Both the position numbers and the translations under genes were made by a program. Positions 19,001-33,700 of a stretch of DNA of 64,000 nt are shown piece by piece. Origin of the DNA: Eledone cirrhosa (lineage: Eukaryota > Mollusca > Cephalopoda > Octopoda > Eledonidae). Position 1 is the first letter of the stretch. Each line of letters starts with the position of its first letter. Location of the stretch: NCBI GenBank assembly GCA_964016885.1, contig OZ024742.1, positions 5,806,604 through 5,870,603 on the forward strand. The letters run 5' to 3'. Below the pieces are notes generated by a model, which worked only from the letters and a program-made list of their open reading frames with translations, had not been told where the DNA came from and made no database searches.

Positions 19001-20800
19001 CTGGCACAACTACCATACTATATATTTAGATCTGGAGGGGCAGAAGAGCCTGGCACAACTACCATACTATATATTTAAATCTGGAAGGGCAGAACAGCTT
19101 GGCACAACTACCATACTATATATTTAGATCTGGAGGTGGGAGTACAGCCTGGCACAACTACCATACTATATATTTAGATCTGGAGGTGGGAGTACAGCCT
19201 GGCACAACTACCATACTATATATTTAGATCTGGAGGTAGAAGAAGGTCCTGGCACAACTACCATACTATATATTTATATCTGGCGGTGGGAGTACAGCCT
19301 GGCATAACTACCATACTAAATATTTAGATCCGGAGGTGGGAGTACAGCCTGGCACAACTACCATACTATATATTTAGATCAGGAGGGGCAGAACAGCTTG
19401 GCACAACTACCATACTATATATTTAGATCTGGAGGGGCTGAACAGCATGGCACAACTACCATAATATATATTTAGATCTGTAGGGGCAGAAGAGCCTGGC
19501 ACAACTACCATACTATATATTTAGATCTGGAGGGTTAGAACAGCTTGGCACAATTACCATACTATATATTTAGATCTGGAGGGGCAGAAGAGCCTTGCAC
19601 AACTACCATACTATATATTTAAATCTAGAAGGGCAGAACATCTTGGCACAACTACCATACTATATATTTCGATCTGGAGGTGGGAGTACAGCCTGGCACA
19701 GCTACCATACTATATATTTAGATCTGGAGGTGGGAGTACAGCCTTGCACAACTACCATACTATATATTTAGATCTGGAGGTGGGAGTACAGCCTGGCACA
19801 ACTACCATACTATATATTTAGATCTGGAGGTGAGAGTACAGCCTGGCACAACTACCATACTATATATTTAGATTGGGAGGGGCAGAACAGCATAACACAA
19901 CTACCATACTAAATATTTAGATCTGGAGGTGGAAGTAAAGCCTGGCACAACTACCATACTATATATTTAGATCTGGAGGTATAACTACAGACGGGCACAA
20001 CTACCATACTATATATTTAGATCTGGAGGGGCTGAACAGCAAGGCACAACTACCATAATATATATTTAGATATGTAGGGGCAGAAGAGCCTGGCACAACT
20101 ACCATACAATATATTTAGATCGGGAGGGGTAGAACAGCTTGGCACAAGTACCATACTATATATTTAGATCTGGAGGGGCAGAACAGTCTGGCACAACTAC
20201 CATACTATATATTTAGATCTGGAGGGGCAGATGAGCCTGGCACAACTACCATACTATATATTTAGATCTGGAGGGGTAGAACAGCTTGGCACAATTACCA
20301 TACTATATATTTAGATCTGGAGGGGCAGAACAGTCTGGCACAACTACCATACTATATATTTAGACCTGGAGGGGCAGAAGAGCTTGGCACAACTACCATA
20401 CTATATATTTAAATCTGGAAGGGCAGAACAGCTTGGCACAACTACCATACTATATATTTAGATCTGGAGGTGGGAGTACAGCCTGGCACAACTACCATAC
20501 TATATATTTAGGTCTGGAGGTGGGAGTACAGCCTGGCACAACTACCATACTATATATTTAGATCTGGATGTGGGAGTACAGCCTGGCACAACTACCATAA
20601 TATATATTTAGATCTGGAGGTAGAAGAAGTGCCTGGCACAACTACCATACTATATATTTAGATCTGGAGGTGGGAGTACAGATTGGCACAACTACCATAC
20701 TATATATTCATATCTGGCGGTGGAAGAACAACCTGGCATAACTACCATACTATATATTTAGATTCGGAGGTGGGAGTACAGCCTGGCACAACTACCATAC
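16060..20800 (+). repeat. Tandem pair of a 2.3-2.5-kb higher-order unit
   Basis: The order of variant monomers in about 16060-18520 recurs in about 18521-20800. Landmarks: GACGGGCAGAACAACCTGGA at 16421 and 18741; a TATTTATATCTGGCGGTGGG monomer at about 17001 and 19271; the TATAACTACAGACGGGCAC monomer at about 17709 and 19980; GTCTGGAGGTGGGAG at 18241 and 20512; GGCGGTGGAAGAACAACCTG at 18445 and 20716. Over the second half the offset is a constant 2271 bp. Earlier offsets (2467, 2320, 2270, 2170) step by whole monomers, so single-monomer gains and losses separate the two units. Confidence 0.85.
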
Positions 20801-23800
20801 TATATATTTAGATCGGGAGGGGAAGAACAGCATAACACAACTACCATACTAAATATTTAGATCTGGAGGTGGGAGTAAAGCCTGGCACAACTACAATACT
20901 ATATATTTAGATCTGGAGGTAGAAGAAGAGCCTGGAACAACTACCATACTATATATTTAGATCTGGAGGTGTAACTACAGACTGGCACAACTACCATACT
21001 ATATATTTAGATCTGGAGAGGCAGAACAACCTGGCACAACTACCATATATATATTTAGATCTGGAGGGGCAGAACAGCCTGGCACAACTACCATACTATA
21101 TATTTAGATCTAGAGGGGCAGAACAGCCTGGCATAACTACCATACTATATATTTAGATCTGGAGGGGCAGAACAGCTTGGCACAACTACCATACTATATA
21201 TTTAGATCTGGAGGGGCTGAAGAGCATGGCACAACTACCATAATATATATTTAGATCTGTAGGGGCAGAAGAGCCTGGCACAACTACCATACTATATATT
21301 TAGATCTGGAGGGGTAGAACAGCTTGGCACAATTACCATACTATATATTTAGATCTGGAGGGGCAGAACAGCTTGGCATAACTACCATACTATATATTTA
21401 GATCTGGAGGGGCAGAACAGTCTGGCACAACTACCATACCATATATTTAGATTTGGAGGTGGGAGTACAGCCTGGCACAACTACCATACTATATATTTAG
21501 ATCTGGAGGTGGGAGTACAGCCTGGCACAACTACCATACTATATATTTAGATCTGGAGGTGGGAGTACAGCCTGGCACAACTACCATACTATATATTTAG
21601 ATTTGGAGGTGGGAGTACAGCCTTGCACAACTACCATACTATATATTTAGATCGGGAGGGGCAGAACAGCATAACACAACTACCATACTAAATATTTAGA
21701 TCTGGAGGTGGCAGTACAGCCTGGCACAACTACCATCCTATATATTTAGATCTGGAGGTGGAAGAAGAGCCTGGCACAACTACCATACTAAATATTTAGA
21801 TCGGGAGGGGCAGAACAGCATAACACAACTACCAAACTATATATTTAGATCCGGAGGTGGAGGTACAGCCTTGCACAACTACCATAATATATATTTAAAT
21901 CTGGAAGGGCAGAATAGCTTGGCACAACTACCATACTATATATTTAGATCTGGAGTTGGGAGTACAGCCTGGCACAACTACCATACTATATATTTAGATC
22001 TGGAGGTAGAAGAAGAGCCTGGCACAACTACCATACTATATATTTAGATCTGGAGGTGTAACTACAGACTGGCACAACTACCATACTATATATTTAGATC
22101 TAGAGGTGGAAGAAGAGCCTGGCAGAAATACCATACTATATATTTAGATCTGGAGGGGCAGAACAGCCTGGCACAACTACCATACGATATATTTAGATCT
22201 GGAGGGGCAGAAGAGCCTGGCACAACTACCATACTATATATTTAGATCTGGAGGGGAAGAACAGCCTGGTACAACTACCATACTATATATTTAGATCTGG
22301 AGGGGCAGAACAGCCTGGCACAACTACCATACTATATATTTAGATCTAGAGGGGCAGCACAGCCTGGCATAACTACCATACTATATATTTAAATCTGGAG
22401 GGGCATAACAGCCTGACACAACTACCATACTATATATTTAGATCTGGACGGGCAGAACAACCTGGAACAACTACCATACTATATATTTAGATCTGGAGAG
22501 GCAGAACAGTCTGGCACAACTACCATACTATATATTTAGTTCTGGAGGGGCTGAACAGCATGGCACAACTACCATAATATATATTTAGATCTGGAGGGGC
22601 AGAAGATTCTGGCACAATTACCATAATATATATTTAAATCTGGAGGGGCAGAACAGCTTGGCACAACTACCATACTATATATTTAGATCTGGAGGTAGAA
22701 GAAGAGCCTGGCACAACTACCATACTATATATTTAGATCTGGAGGTGTAACTACAGACTGGCACAACTACCATACTATATATTTAGATCTAGAGGTGGAA
22801 GAACAGCCTGGCACAAATACCATACTATATATTTAGATCTGGAGGGGCAGAACAGCCTGGCACAACTACCATACGATATATTTAGTTCTGGAGGGGCAGA
22901 AGAGCCTGGCACAACTACCATACTATATATTTAGATCTGGAGCGGCAGAACAACCTGGCACAACTAGAATATATATATTTAGATCTGGAGGGACAGAACA
23001 GCCTGGCACAACTACCATACTATATATTTAGATCTAGAGGGGCAGAACAGGCTAGCATAACTACCATAATATATATTTATATCTGGAGGGGCAGAACAGC
23101 TTGGCACAACTACCATAATATATATTTAGATCTGGAAGGGCAGAACAGCCTGGAACAACTACCATACTATATATTTAGATCTGGAGGGGCAGAACAGCCT
23201 GGCACAACTACCATACTATATATTTAGATCGGGAGGGGCAGAACAGCATAACACAAATACCATACTAAATATTTATATCTGGAGGTGGGAGTAAAGCCTG
23301 GCACTACTACCAAACTATATATTTAGATCGGGAGGTAGATGAAGAGCCTGGCACAACTACCATACTATATATTTAGATCTGGAGGTGTAACTAAAGACTG
23401 GCACAACTACCATACTATATATTTAGATCTAGAGGGGCAGAACAGCCTGGCACAACTACCATACAATATATTTAGATCTGGAGGGGCAGAAGAGCCTGGC
23501 ACAACTACCATACTATATATTTAGATCTGGAGGGGCAGAACAAACTGGCACAACTACCATACTATATATTTAGATCTGGAGGGGCAGAACAGCTTGGCAC
23601 GACTACCATCCTATATATTTAGATCTGGAGGGGCTGAACAGCATGGCACAACTACCATAATATATATTTACATATGTAGGGGCAGAAGAGCCTGGCACAA
23701 CTACCATACTATATATTTAGATCTGGAGGGGTAGAACAGCTTGGCACAATTACCATACTATATATTTAGATCTGGAGGGGCAGAACAGCTTGGCACAACT

Positions 23801-23930
23801 ACCATACTATATATTTCGATCTGGAGGTGGGAGTACAGCCTGGCACAACTACCATACTATATATTTTGATCTGGAGGTGGGAGTACAGCCTGGCACAACT
23901 ACCATACTATATATTTAGATCTGGAGGTCG

Positions 23931-24724
23931 GAGTACTGCCTGGCACAACTACCATACTATATATTTAGATCGGGAGAGGCAGAACAGCATAACACAACTA
24001 CCATACTAAATATTTAGATCTGGAGGTGGGAGTAAAGCCTGGCACAACTACCATACTATATATTTAGATCTGCAGGTATAACTACAGACGGGCACAACTA
24101 CCATACTATATATTTAGATCTGGAGGTGCTGAACAGCAAGGCACAACTATCATAATATATATTTAGATATGTAGGGGCAGAAGAGCCTGGCACAACTACC
24201 ATACTATATATTTCGATCTGGAGGTGGGAGTACAGCCTGGCACAACTACCATACTATATATTTAGATCTGGAGTTGGGAGTACAGCCTGGCACAACTACC
24301 ATACTATATATTTAGATCTGGAGGTGGGAGTACTGCCTGGCACAACTACCATACTATATATTTAGATCGGGAGGGGCAGAACAGCATAACACAACTACCA
24401 TACTAAATATTTAGATCAGGAGGTGGGAGTAAAGCCTGGCACAACTACCATACTATATATTTAGATCTGGAGGTATAACTACAGACGGGCACAACTACCA
24501 TACTATATATTTAGATCTGGAGGGACTGAACAGCAAGGCACAACTATCATAATATATGTTTAGATATGTAGGGCCAGAAGAGCCTGGCACAACTACCATA
24601 CTATATATTTAGATCTGGAGGGGTAGAACAGCTTGGCACAATTACCATACTATATATTTAGATCTGGAGGGGCAGAACAGTCTGGTACAACTACCATACT
24701 ATATATTTAGATCTGGAGGGGCAG
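23931..24724 (+). repeat. 397-bp (8-monomer) tandem duplication
   Basis: GAGTACTGCCTGGCACAACT occurs at 23931 and 24328, and the TATAACTACAGACGGGCAC monomer at 24077 and 24474, both 397 bp apart. The intervening monomers (GCATAACACAACT, GTAAAGCCTGG, CAGCAAGGCAC, GATATGTAGGG) match in order. The second unit holds the left end of the 13.6-kb duplicated block. Confidence 0.85.
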
Positions 24725-27700
24725 AAGAGCCTGGCACAACTACCATACTATATATTTAAATCTGGAAGGGAAGAACAGCTTGGCACAACTACCATACTAT
24801 ATATTTAGATCTGGATGTGCGAGTACAGCCTGGCACAACTACCATACTATATATTTAGATCTGGAGGTGGGAGTACAGCCTGGCACAACTACCATACTAT
24901 ATATTTAGATCTGGATGTGGGAGTACAGCCTGGCACAACTACAATACTATATATTTAGATCTGGAGGTGGAAGAAGAGCCTGGCACAACTACCATACTAT
25001 ATATTTAGATCTGGAGGGGAAGAACAACCTGGCACAACTACTATAATATACATTTAGATCTGGAGGGGTAGAACAGCTTCGCATAATTACCATACTATAT
25101 ATTTGGAACTGGAGGGGCAGAACAGTCTGGCACAACTACTATACTATATATTTAGATCTGGAGGGGCAGATTAGCATGGCACAACTTCCATACTTATATC
25201 AGCATGGCACAACTACCATATTTAGATCTGTAGGGGCAGAAGAGCCTGGCACAACTACCATACTATATATTTAGATCTGGAGGATTAGAACAGCTTGGCA
25301 CAATTACCATACTATATATTTAGATCTGGAGGGGCAGAACAACCTGGCACAACTACCATACTATACATTTAGATCTGGAGGGGTAGAACAGCTTGGCATA
25401 ACTAGCATACTCTATATTTAGATCTGGAGGGGCAGAACAGTCTGGCACAACTACTGTACTATATATTTAGATCTGTAGGGGCAGAACAGCATGGGACAAC
25501 TACCATACTATATATTTAAATCTGGAGGGGCAGAATAACCTGGCACAAATACCATACTATATATTTAGATCCGGAGGTGGGAGTACAGTCTGGCACAACT
25601 ACCATACTATATATTTAGATGTGGAGGTGGAAGAAGAGCCTGGCACTACTACCATACTATATATTTAGATCTGGAGGGGCAGAACAGCCTGGCATAACTA
25701 CCATACTATATATTTAGATCTGGAGGGGCAGAACAGTCTGGCACAACTACTATACTATATATTTAGATCTGGAGGGGCAGAACAGCATGGCACAACTACC
25801 ATCCTATATATTTACATCTGGAGGGGCAGAATAACCTGGCACAAATACCATACTATATATTTAGATCTGGAGGTGGGAGTACAGCCTGGCACAAGTACCA
25901 TACTATATATTTAGATCTGAAAGGGGCAGAACAGCCTGGCATAACTACCATACTATATATTTAGATCTGGAGGGGCAGAACAGTCTGGCACAACTACTAC
26001 AGTATATATTTAGATCTGGAGGGGCAGAACAGCATGGCACAACTACCATCCTATATATTTACATCTGGAGGGGCAGAATAACCTGGCACAAATACCATAC
26101 TATATATTTAGATCTGGAGGTGGGAGTACAGCCTGGCACAAGTACCATACTATATATTTAGATCTGAAAGGGGCAGAACAGCCTGGCATAACTACCATAC
26201 TATATATTTAGATCTGGAGGGGCAGAACAGCCTGGCACAACTACCATACTATATATTTACATCTGGAGGGGCAGAACAACCTGGCACAACTACCATACTA
26301 TACATTTAGATCTGGAGCGGTAGAACAGCTTGGCATAACTACCATACTATATATTTAAATCTGGAGGGGCAGAATTGTCTGGCACAACTACCATACCATA
26401 TATTTAGATCTGGAGGTGGAAGAAGAGCCTGGCACAACTACCATACTATATATTTAGATCTGGAAGGGAAGAACAGCCTGGCACAACTACCATAATATAT
26501 ATTTATATCTGGAGGCGTAGAACAACCTGGCACAATTACCATACTATATATTTAGATCTGGAGGGGAAGAACAGCCTGGCACAAGTACCATACTAAATAT
26601 TTAGATTTGAAAGGGGCAGAACAGCCTGGCATAACTACCATACTATATATTTAGATCTGGAGGGGCAGTACAGCCTGGCACTACATATATACTACATACT
26701 ACATATTTATATCTGGAGGTGGAAGAAGAGCCTGGCACAACTACCCTACTATATATTTACATCTGGAGGGGCAGAACAGCCTGGCACAACTACCATACTA
26801 TATATTTAGATCTGGAGGGGCAGAACAGCATAACACATCTACCATACTATATATTTAGATCTGGAGGGGAAGAACAGCCTGGCATAACTACCATACTATA
26901 TATTTAGATTTGAAAGGGGCAGAACAGCCTGGCATAACTACCATACTATATATTTAGATCTGTAGGGGCTGAACAGCTTGGCACAACTACCATACTATAT
27001 ATTTAGATCTGGAGGGGCAGAACAACCTGGCACAACTACCATACTATACATTTAGATCTGGAGGGTTAGAACAGCTTGGCATAACTACCATACTATATAT
27101 TTAGATCTGGAGGGGCAGAACAGTCTGGCACAACTACTATACTATATATTTAGATCTGGAGGGGCAGAAGAGCATGGCACAACTACAATACTATATATTT
27201 AAATCTGGAGGGGCAGAATAACCTGGCACAAATACCATACTATATATTTAGATCTGGAGGTGGGAGTACAGAATGGCACAAGTACCATACTATATATTTA
27301 GATCTGAAAGGGGCAGAACAGCCTGGCATAACTACCATACTATATATTTAGATCTGGAGGGGCAAAAATAGCTTGGCACAACTACCATACTATATATTTA
27401 CATCTGGAGGTGGGAGTACAGCCAGGCACAACTACCATACTATATATTTAGATGTGGAGGTGGAAGAAGAGCCTGGCACTACTACCATACTATATATTTA
27501 GATCTGGAGGGGCAGAACATCCTGGCACAAGTACCATACTATATATTTAGATTTGAAAGGGGCAGAACAGCCTGGCATAACTACCATACTATATATTTAG
27601 ATCTGGAGGGGCAGAACAGTCTGGCACAACTACTATACTATATATTTAGATCTGGAGGGGCAGAACAGCCTGGCATAACTACCATACTATATATTTAGAA

Positions 27701-30700
27701 CTGGAGGGGCAGAACAGCTTGGCACAACTACCATACTATATATTTAGATCTGGAGGGGCAGAACAACCTGGCACAACTACCATACTATACATTTAGATCT
27801 GGAGGGGTCGAACAGCTTGGAATAACTATCATACTATATATTTAGATCTGGAGGGGCAGAACAGTCTGGCACAACTACTACAGTATATATTTAGATCTGG
27901 AGGTGCAGAACAGCATGGCACAACTACCATACTATATATTTAAATCTGGAGGGGCAGAATAACCTGGCACAAATACCATACTATATATTTTGATCTGGAG
28001 GTGGGAGTACAGCCTGGCACAAGTACCATACTATATATTTAGATCTGAAAGGGGCAGAACAGCCTGGCATAACTACCATACTATATATTTAGTTCTGGAG
28101 GGGCATAACAACCTGGCACAACTACCATACTATACATTTAGATCTGGAGGGGTAGAACAGCTTGGCATAACTACCATACTATATATTTAAATCTGGAGGG
28201 GCAGAATTGTCTGGCACAACTACCATACCATATATTTAGATCTGGAGGTGGAAGAAGAGCCTGGCACAACTACCATACTATATATTTAGATCTGGAGGGG
28301 AAGAACAGCCTGGCACAACTACCATAATATATATTTACATCTGGAGGGGCAGAACAGCCTGGCATAACTACCATACTATATATTTAGATCTGGAGGGGAA
28401 GAACAGTCTGGCACAACTACTATACTATATATTTAGATCTGGAGGGGCAGATTAGCATGGCACAACTACCATACTTATATCAGCATGGCACAACTACCAT
28501 ATTTAGATCTGTAGGGGCAGAAGAGCCTGGCACAACTACCATACTATATATTTAGATCTGGAGGATTAGAACAGCTTGGCACAATTACCATACTATATAT
28601 TTAGATCTGGAGGGGCAGAACAACCTGGCACAACTACCATACTATACATTTAGATCTGGAGGTGTAGAACAGCTTGGCATAACTAGCATACTCTATATTT
28701 AGATCTGGAGGGGCAGAACAGTCTGGCACAACTACTGTACTATATATTTAGATCTGTAGGGGCAGAACAGCATGGGACAACTACCATACTATATATTTAA
28801 ATCTGGAGGGGCAGAATAACCTGGCACAAATACCATACTATATATTTAGATCCGGAGGTGGGAGTACAGCCTGGCACAACTACCATACTATATATTTAGA
28901 TGTGGAGGTGGAAGAAGAGCCTGGCACTACTACCATACTATATATTTAGATCTGGAGGGGCAGAACAGCCTGGCATAACTACCATACTATATATTTAGAT
29001 CTGGAGGGGCAGAACAGTCTGGCACAACTACTATACTATATATTTAGATCTGGAGGGGCAGAACAGCCTGGCATAACTACCATACTATATATTTAGATCT
29101 GGAGGGGCAGAACAGCTTGGCACAACTACCATACTATATATTTAGATCTGGAGGGGCAGAACAACCTGGCACAACTACCATACTATACATTTAGTTCTGG
29201 AGGGGTCGAACAGCTTGGAATAACTATCATACTATATATTTAGATCTGGAGGGGCAGAACAGTCTGGCACAACTACTACAGTATATATTTAGATCTGGAG
29301 GGGCAGAACAGCATGGCACAACTACCATCCTATATATTTAAATCTGGAGGGGCAGAATAACCTGGCACAAATACCATACTATATATTTAGATCTGGAGGT
29401 GGGAGTACAGCCTGGCACAAGTACCATACTATATATTTCGATCTGAAAGGGGCAGAACAGCCTGGCATAACTACCATACTATATATTTAGATCTGGAGGG
29501 GCAGAACAGCTTGGCATAACTACCATACTATATATTTACATCTGGAGGGGCAGAACAACCTGGCACAACTACCATACTATACATTTAGATCTGGAGCGGT
29601 AGAACAGCTTGGCATAACTACCATACTATATATTTAAATCTGGAGGGGCAGAATTGTCTGGCACAACTACCATACCATATATTTAGATCTGGAGGTGGAA
29701 GAAGAGCCTGGCACAACTACCATACTATATATTTAGATCTGGAAGGGAAGAACAGCCTGGCACAACTACCATAATATATATTTATATCTGGAGGCGTAGA
29801 ACAACCTGGCACAATTACCATACTATATATTTAGATCTGGAGGGGAAGAACAGCCAGGCACAAGTACCATACTATATATTTAGATTTGAAAGGGGCAGAA
29901 CAGCCTGGCATAACTACCATACTATATATTTAGATCTGGAGGGGCAGTACAGCCTGGCACAAATACCATACTACATATTTATATCTGGAGGTGGAAGAAG
30001 AGCCTGGCACAACTACCCTACTATATATTTACATCTGGAGGGGCAGAACAGCCTGGCACAACTACCATACTATATATTTAGATCTGGAGGGGCAGAACAG
30101 CATAACACATCTACCATACTATATATTTAGATCTGGAGGGGAAGAACAGCCTGGCATAACTACCATACTATATATTTAGATTTGAAAGGGGCAGAACAGC
30201 CTGGCATAACTACCATACTATATATTTAGATCTGTAGGGGCTGAACAGCTTGGCACAACTACCATACTATACATTTAGATCTGGAGGGTTAGAACAGCTT
30301 GGCATAACTACCATACTATATATTTAGATCTGGAGGGGCAGAACAGTCTGGCACAACTACTATACTATATATTTATATCTGGAGGGGCAGAAGAGCATGG
30401 CACAACTACAATACTATATATTTAAATCTGGAGGGGCAGAATAACCTGGCACAAATACCATACTATATATTTAGATCTGGAGATGGGAGTACAGAATGGC
30501 ACAAGTACCATACTATATATTTAGATCTGAAAGGGGCAGAACAGCCTGGCATAACTACCATACTATATATTTAGATCTGGAGGGGCAAAAATAGCTTGGC
30601 ACAACTACCATACTATATATTTACATCTGGAGGTGGGAGTACAGCCAGGCACAACTACCATACTATATATTTAGATCTGGAGATGGGAGTACAGCCTGGC

Positions 30701-33700
30701 ACAAATACCATACTATATATTTATATCTGGAGGTCGAAGAAGAGCCTGGCACAACTACCCTACTATATATTTACATTTGGAGGGGCAGAACAGCCTGGCA
30801 CAACTACCATACTATATATTTAGATCTGGAGGGGCAGAACAGCATAACACATCTACAATACTTATATCTGCATGGCACAACTACCATATTTAGATCTGTA
30901 GGGGCAGAAGAGCCTGGCATAACTACCATACTATATATTTAGATCTGGAGGGGCAGAACAGTCTGGCACAACTACTATACTATATATTTAGATCTGGAAG
31001 GGCAGAAGAGCATGGCACAACTACAATACTATATATTTAAATCTGGAGGGGCAGAACATCCTGGCACAACTACCATACTATACATTTAGATCTGGAGGGG
31101 TAGAACAGCTTGGCATAACTAGCATACTCTATATTTAGATCTGGAGGGGCAGAACAGTCTGGCACAACTACTGTACTATATATTTAGATCTGTAGGGGCA
31201 GAACAGCATGGGACAACTACCATACTATATATTTAAATCTGGAGGGGCAGAATAACCTGGCACAAATACCATACTATATATTTAGATCCGGAGGTGGGAG
31301 TACAGCCTGGCACAACTACCATACTATATATTTAGATGTGGAGGTGGAAGAAGAGCCTGGCACTACTACCATACTATATATTTAGATCTGGAGGGGCAGA
31401 ACATCCTGGCACAAGTACCATACTATATATTTAGATTTGAAAGGGGCAGAACAGCCTGGCACAAGTACCATACTATATATTTAGATTTGAAAGGGGCAGA
31501 ACAGCCTGGCATAACTACCATACTATATATTTAGATCTGGAGGGGCAGTACAGCCTGGCACAAATACCATACTACATATTTATATCTGGAGGTGGAAGAA
31601 GAGCCTGGCACAACTACCCTACTATATATTTACATCTGGAGGGGCAGAACAGCCTGGCACAACTACCATACTATATATTTAGATCTGGAGGGGCAGAACA
31701 GCATAACACATCTACCATACTATATATTTAGATCTGGAGGGGAAGAACAGCCTGGCATAACTACCATACTATATATTTAGATTTGAAAGGGGCAGAACAG
31801 CCTGGCATAACTACCATACTATATATTTAGATCTGTAGGGGCTGAACAGCTTGGCACAACTACCATACTATATATTTAGATCTGGAGGGGCAGAACAACC
31901 TGGCACAACTACCATACTATACATTTAGATCTGGAGGGTTAGAACAGCTTGGCATAACTACCATACTATATATTTAGATCTGGAGGGGCAGAACAGTCTG
32001 GCACAACTACTATACTATATATTTAGATCTGGAGGGGCAGAAGAGCATGGCACAACTACAATACTATATATTTAAATCTGGAGGGGCAGAATAACCTGGC
32101 ACAAATACCATACTATATATTTAGATCTGGAGTTGGGAGTACAGAATGGCACAAGTACCATACTATATATTTAGATCTGAAAGAGGCAGAACAGCCTGGC
32201 ATAACTACCATACTATATATTTAGATCTGGAGGGGCAAAAATAGCTTGGCACAACTACCATACTATATATTTACATCTGGAGGTGGGAGTACAGCCAGGC
32301 ACAACTACCATACTATATATTTAGATCTGGAGATGGGAGTACAGCCTGGCACAAATACCATACTATATATTTATATCTGGAGGTCGAAGAAGAGCCTGGC
32401 ACAACTACCCTACTATATATTTACATTTGGAGGGGCAGAACAGCCTGGCACAACTACCATACTATATATTTAGATCTGGAGGGGCAGAACAGCATAACAC
32501 ATCTACAATACTTATATCTGCATGGCACAACTACCATATTTAGATCTGTAGGGGCAGAAGAGCCTGGCATAACTACCATACTATATATTTAGATCTGGAG
32601 GGGCAGAACAGTCTGGCACAACTACTATACTATATATTTAGATCTGGAAGGGCAGAAGAGCATGGCACAACTACAATACTATATATTTAAATCTGGAGGG
32701 GCAGAACATCCTGGCACAACTACCATACTATACATTTAGATCTGGAGGGGTAGAACAGCTTGGCATAACTAGCATACTCTATATTTAGATCTGGAGGGGC
32801 AGAACAGTCTGGCACAACTACTGTACTATATATTTAGATCTGTAGGGGCAGAACAGCATGGGACAACTACCATACTATATATTTAAATCTGGAGGGGCAG
32901 AATAACCTGGCACAAATACCATACTATATATTTAGATCCGGAGGTGGGAGTACAGCCTGGCACAACTACCATACTATATATTTAGATGTGGAGGTGGAAG
33001 AAGAGCCTGGCACTACTACCATACTATATATTTAGATCTGGAGGGGCAGAACATCCTGGCACAAGTACCATACTATATATTTAGATTTGAAAGGGGCAGA
33101 ACAGCCTGGCATAACTACCATACTATATATTTAGATCTGGAGGGGCAGAACAGTCTGGCACAACTACTATACTATATATTTAGATCTGGAGGGGCAGAAC
33201 AGCCTGGCATAACTACCATACTATATATTTAGAACTGGAGGGGCAGAACAGCTTGGCACAACTACCATACTATATATTTAGATCTGGAGGGGCAGAAACA
33301 CCTGGCACAACTACCATACTATACATTTAGATCTGGAGGGGTCGAACAGCTTGGAATAACTATCATACTTTATATTTAGATCTGGAGGGGCAGAACAGTC
33401 TGGCACAACTACTACAGTATATATTTAGATCTGGAGGTGCAGAACAGCATGGCACAACTACCATACTATATATTTAAATCTGGAGGGGCAGAATAACCTG
33501 GCACAAATACCATACTATATATTTTGATCTGGAGGTGGGAGTACAGCCTGGCACAAGTAACATACTATATATTTAGATCTGAAAGGGGCAGAACAGCCTG
33601 GCATAACTACCATACTATATATTTAGATCTGGAGGGGCATAACAACCTGGCACAACTACCATACTATACATTTAGATCTGGAGGGGTAGAACAGCTTGGC

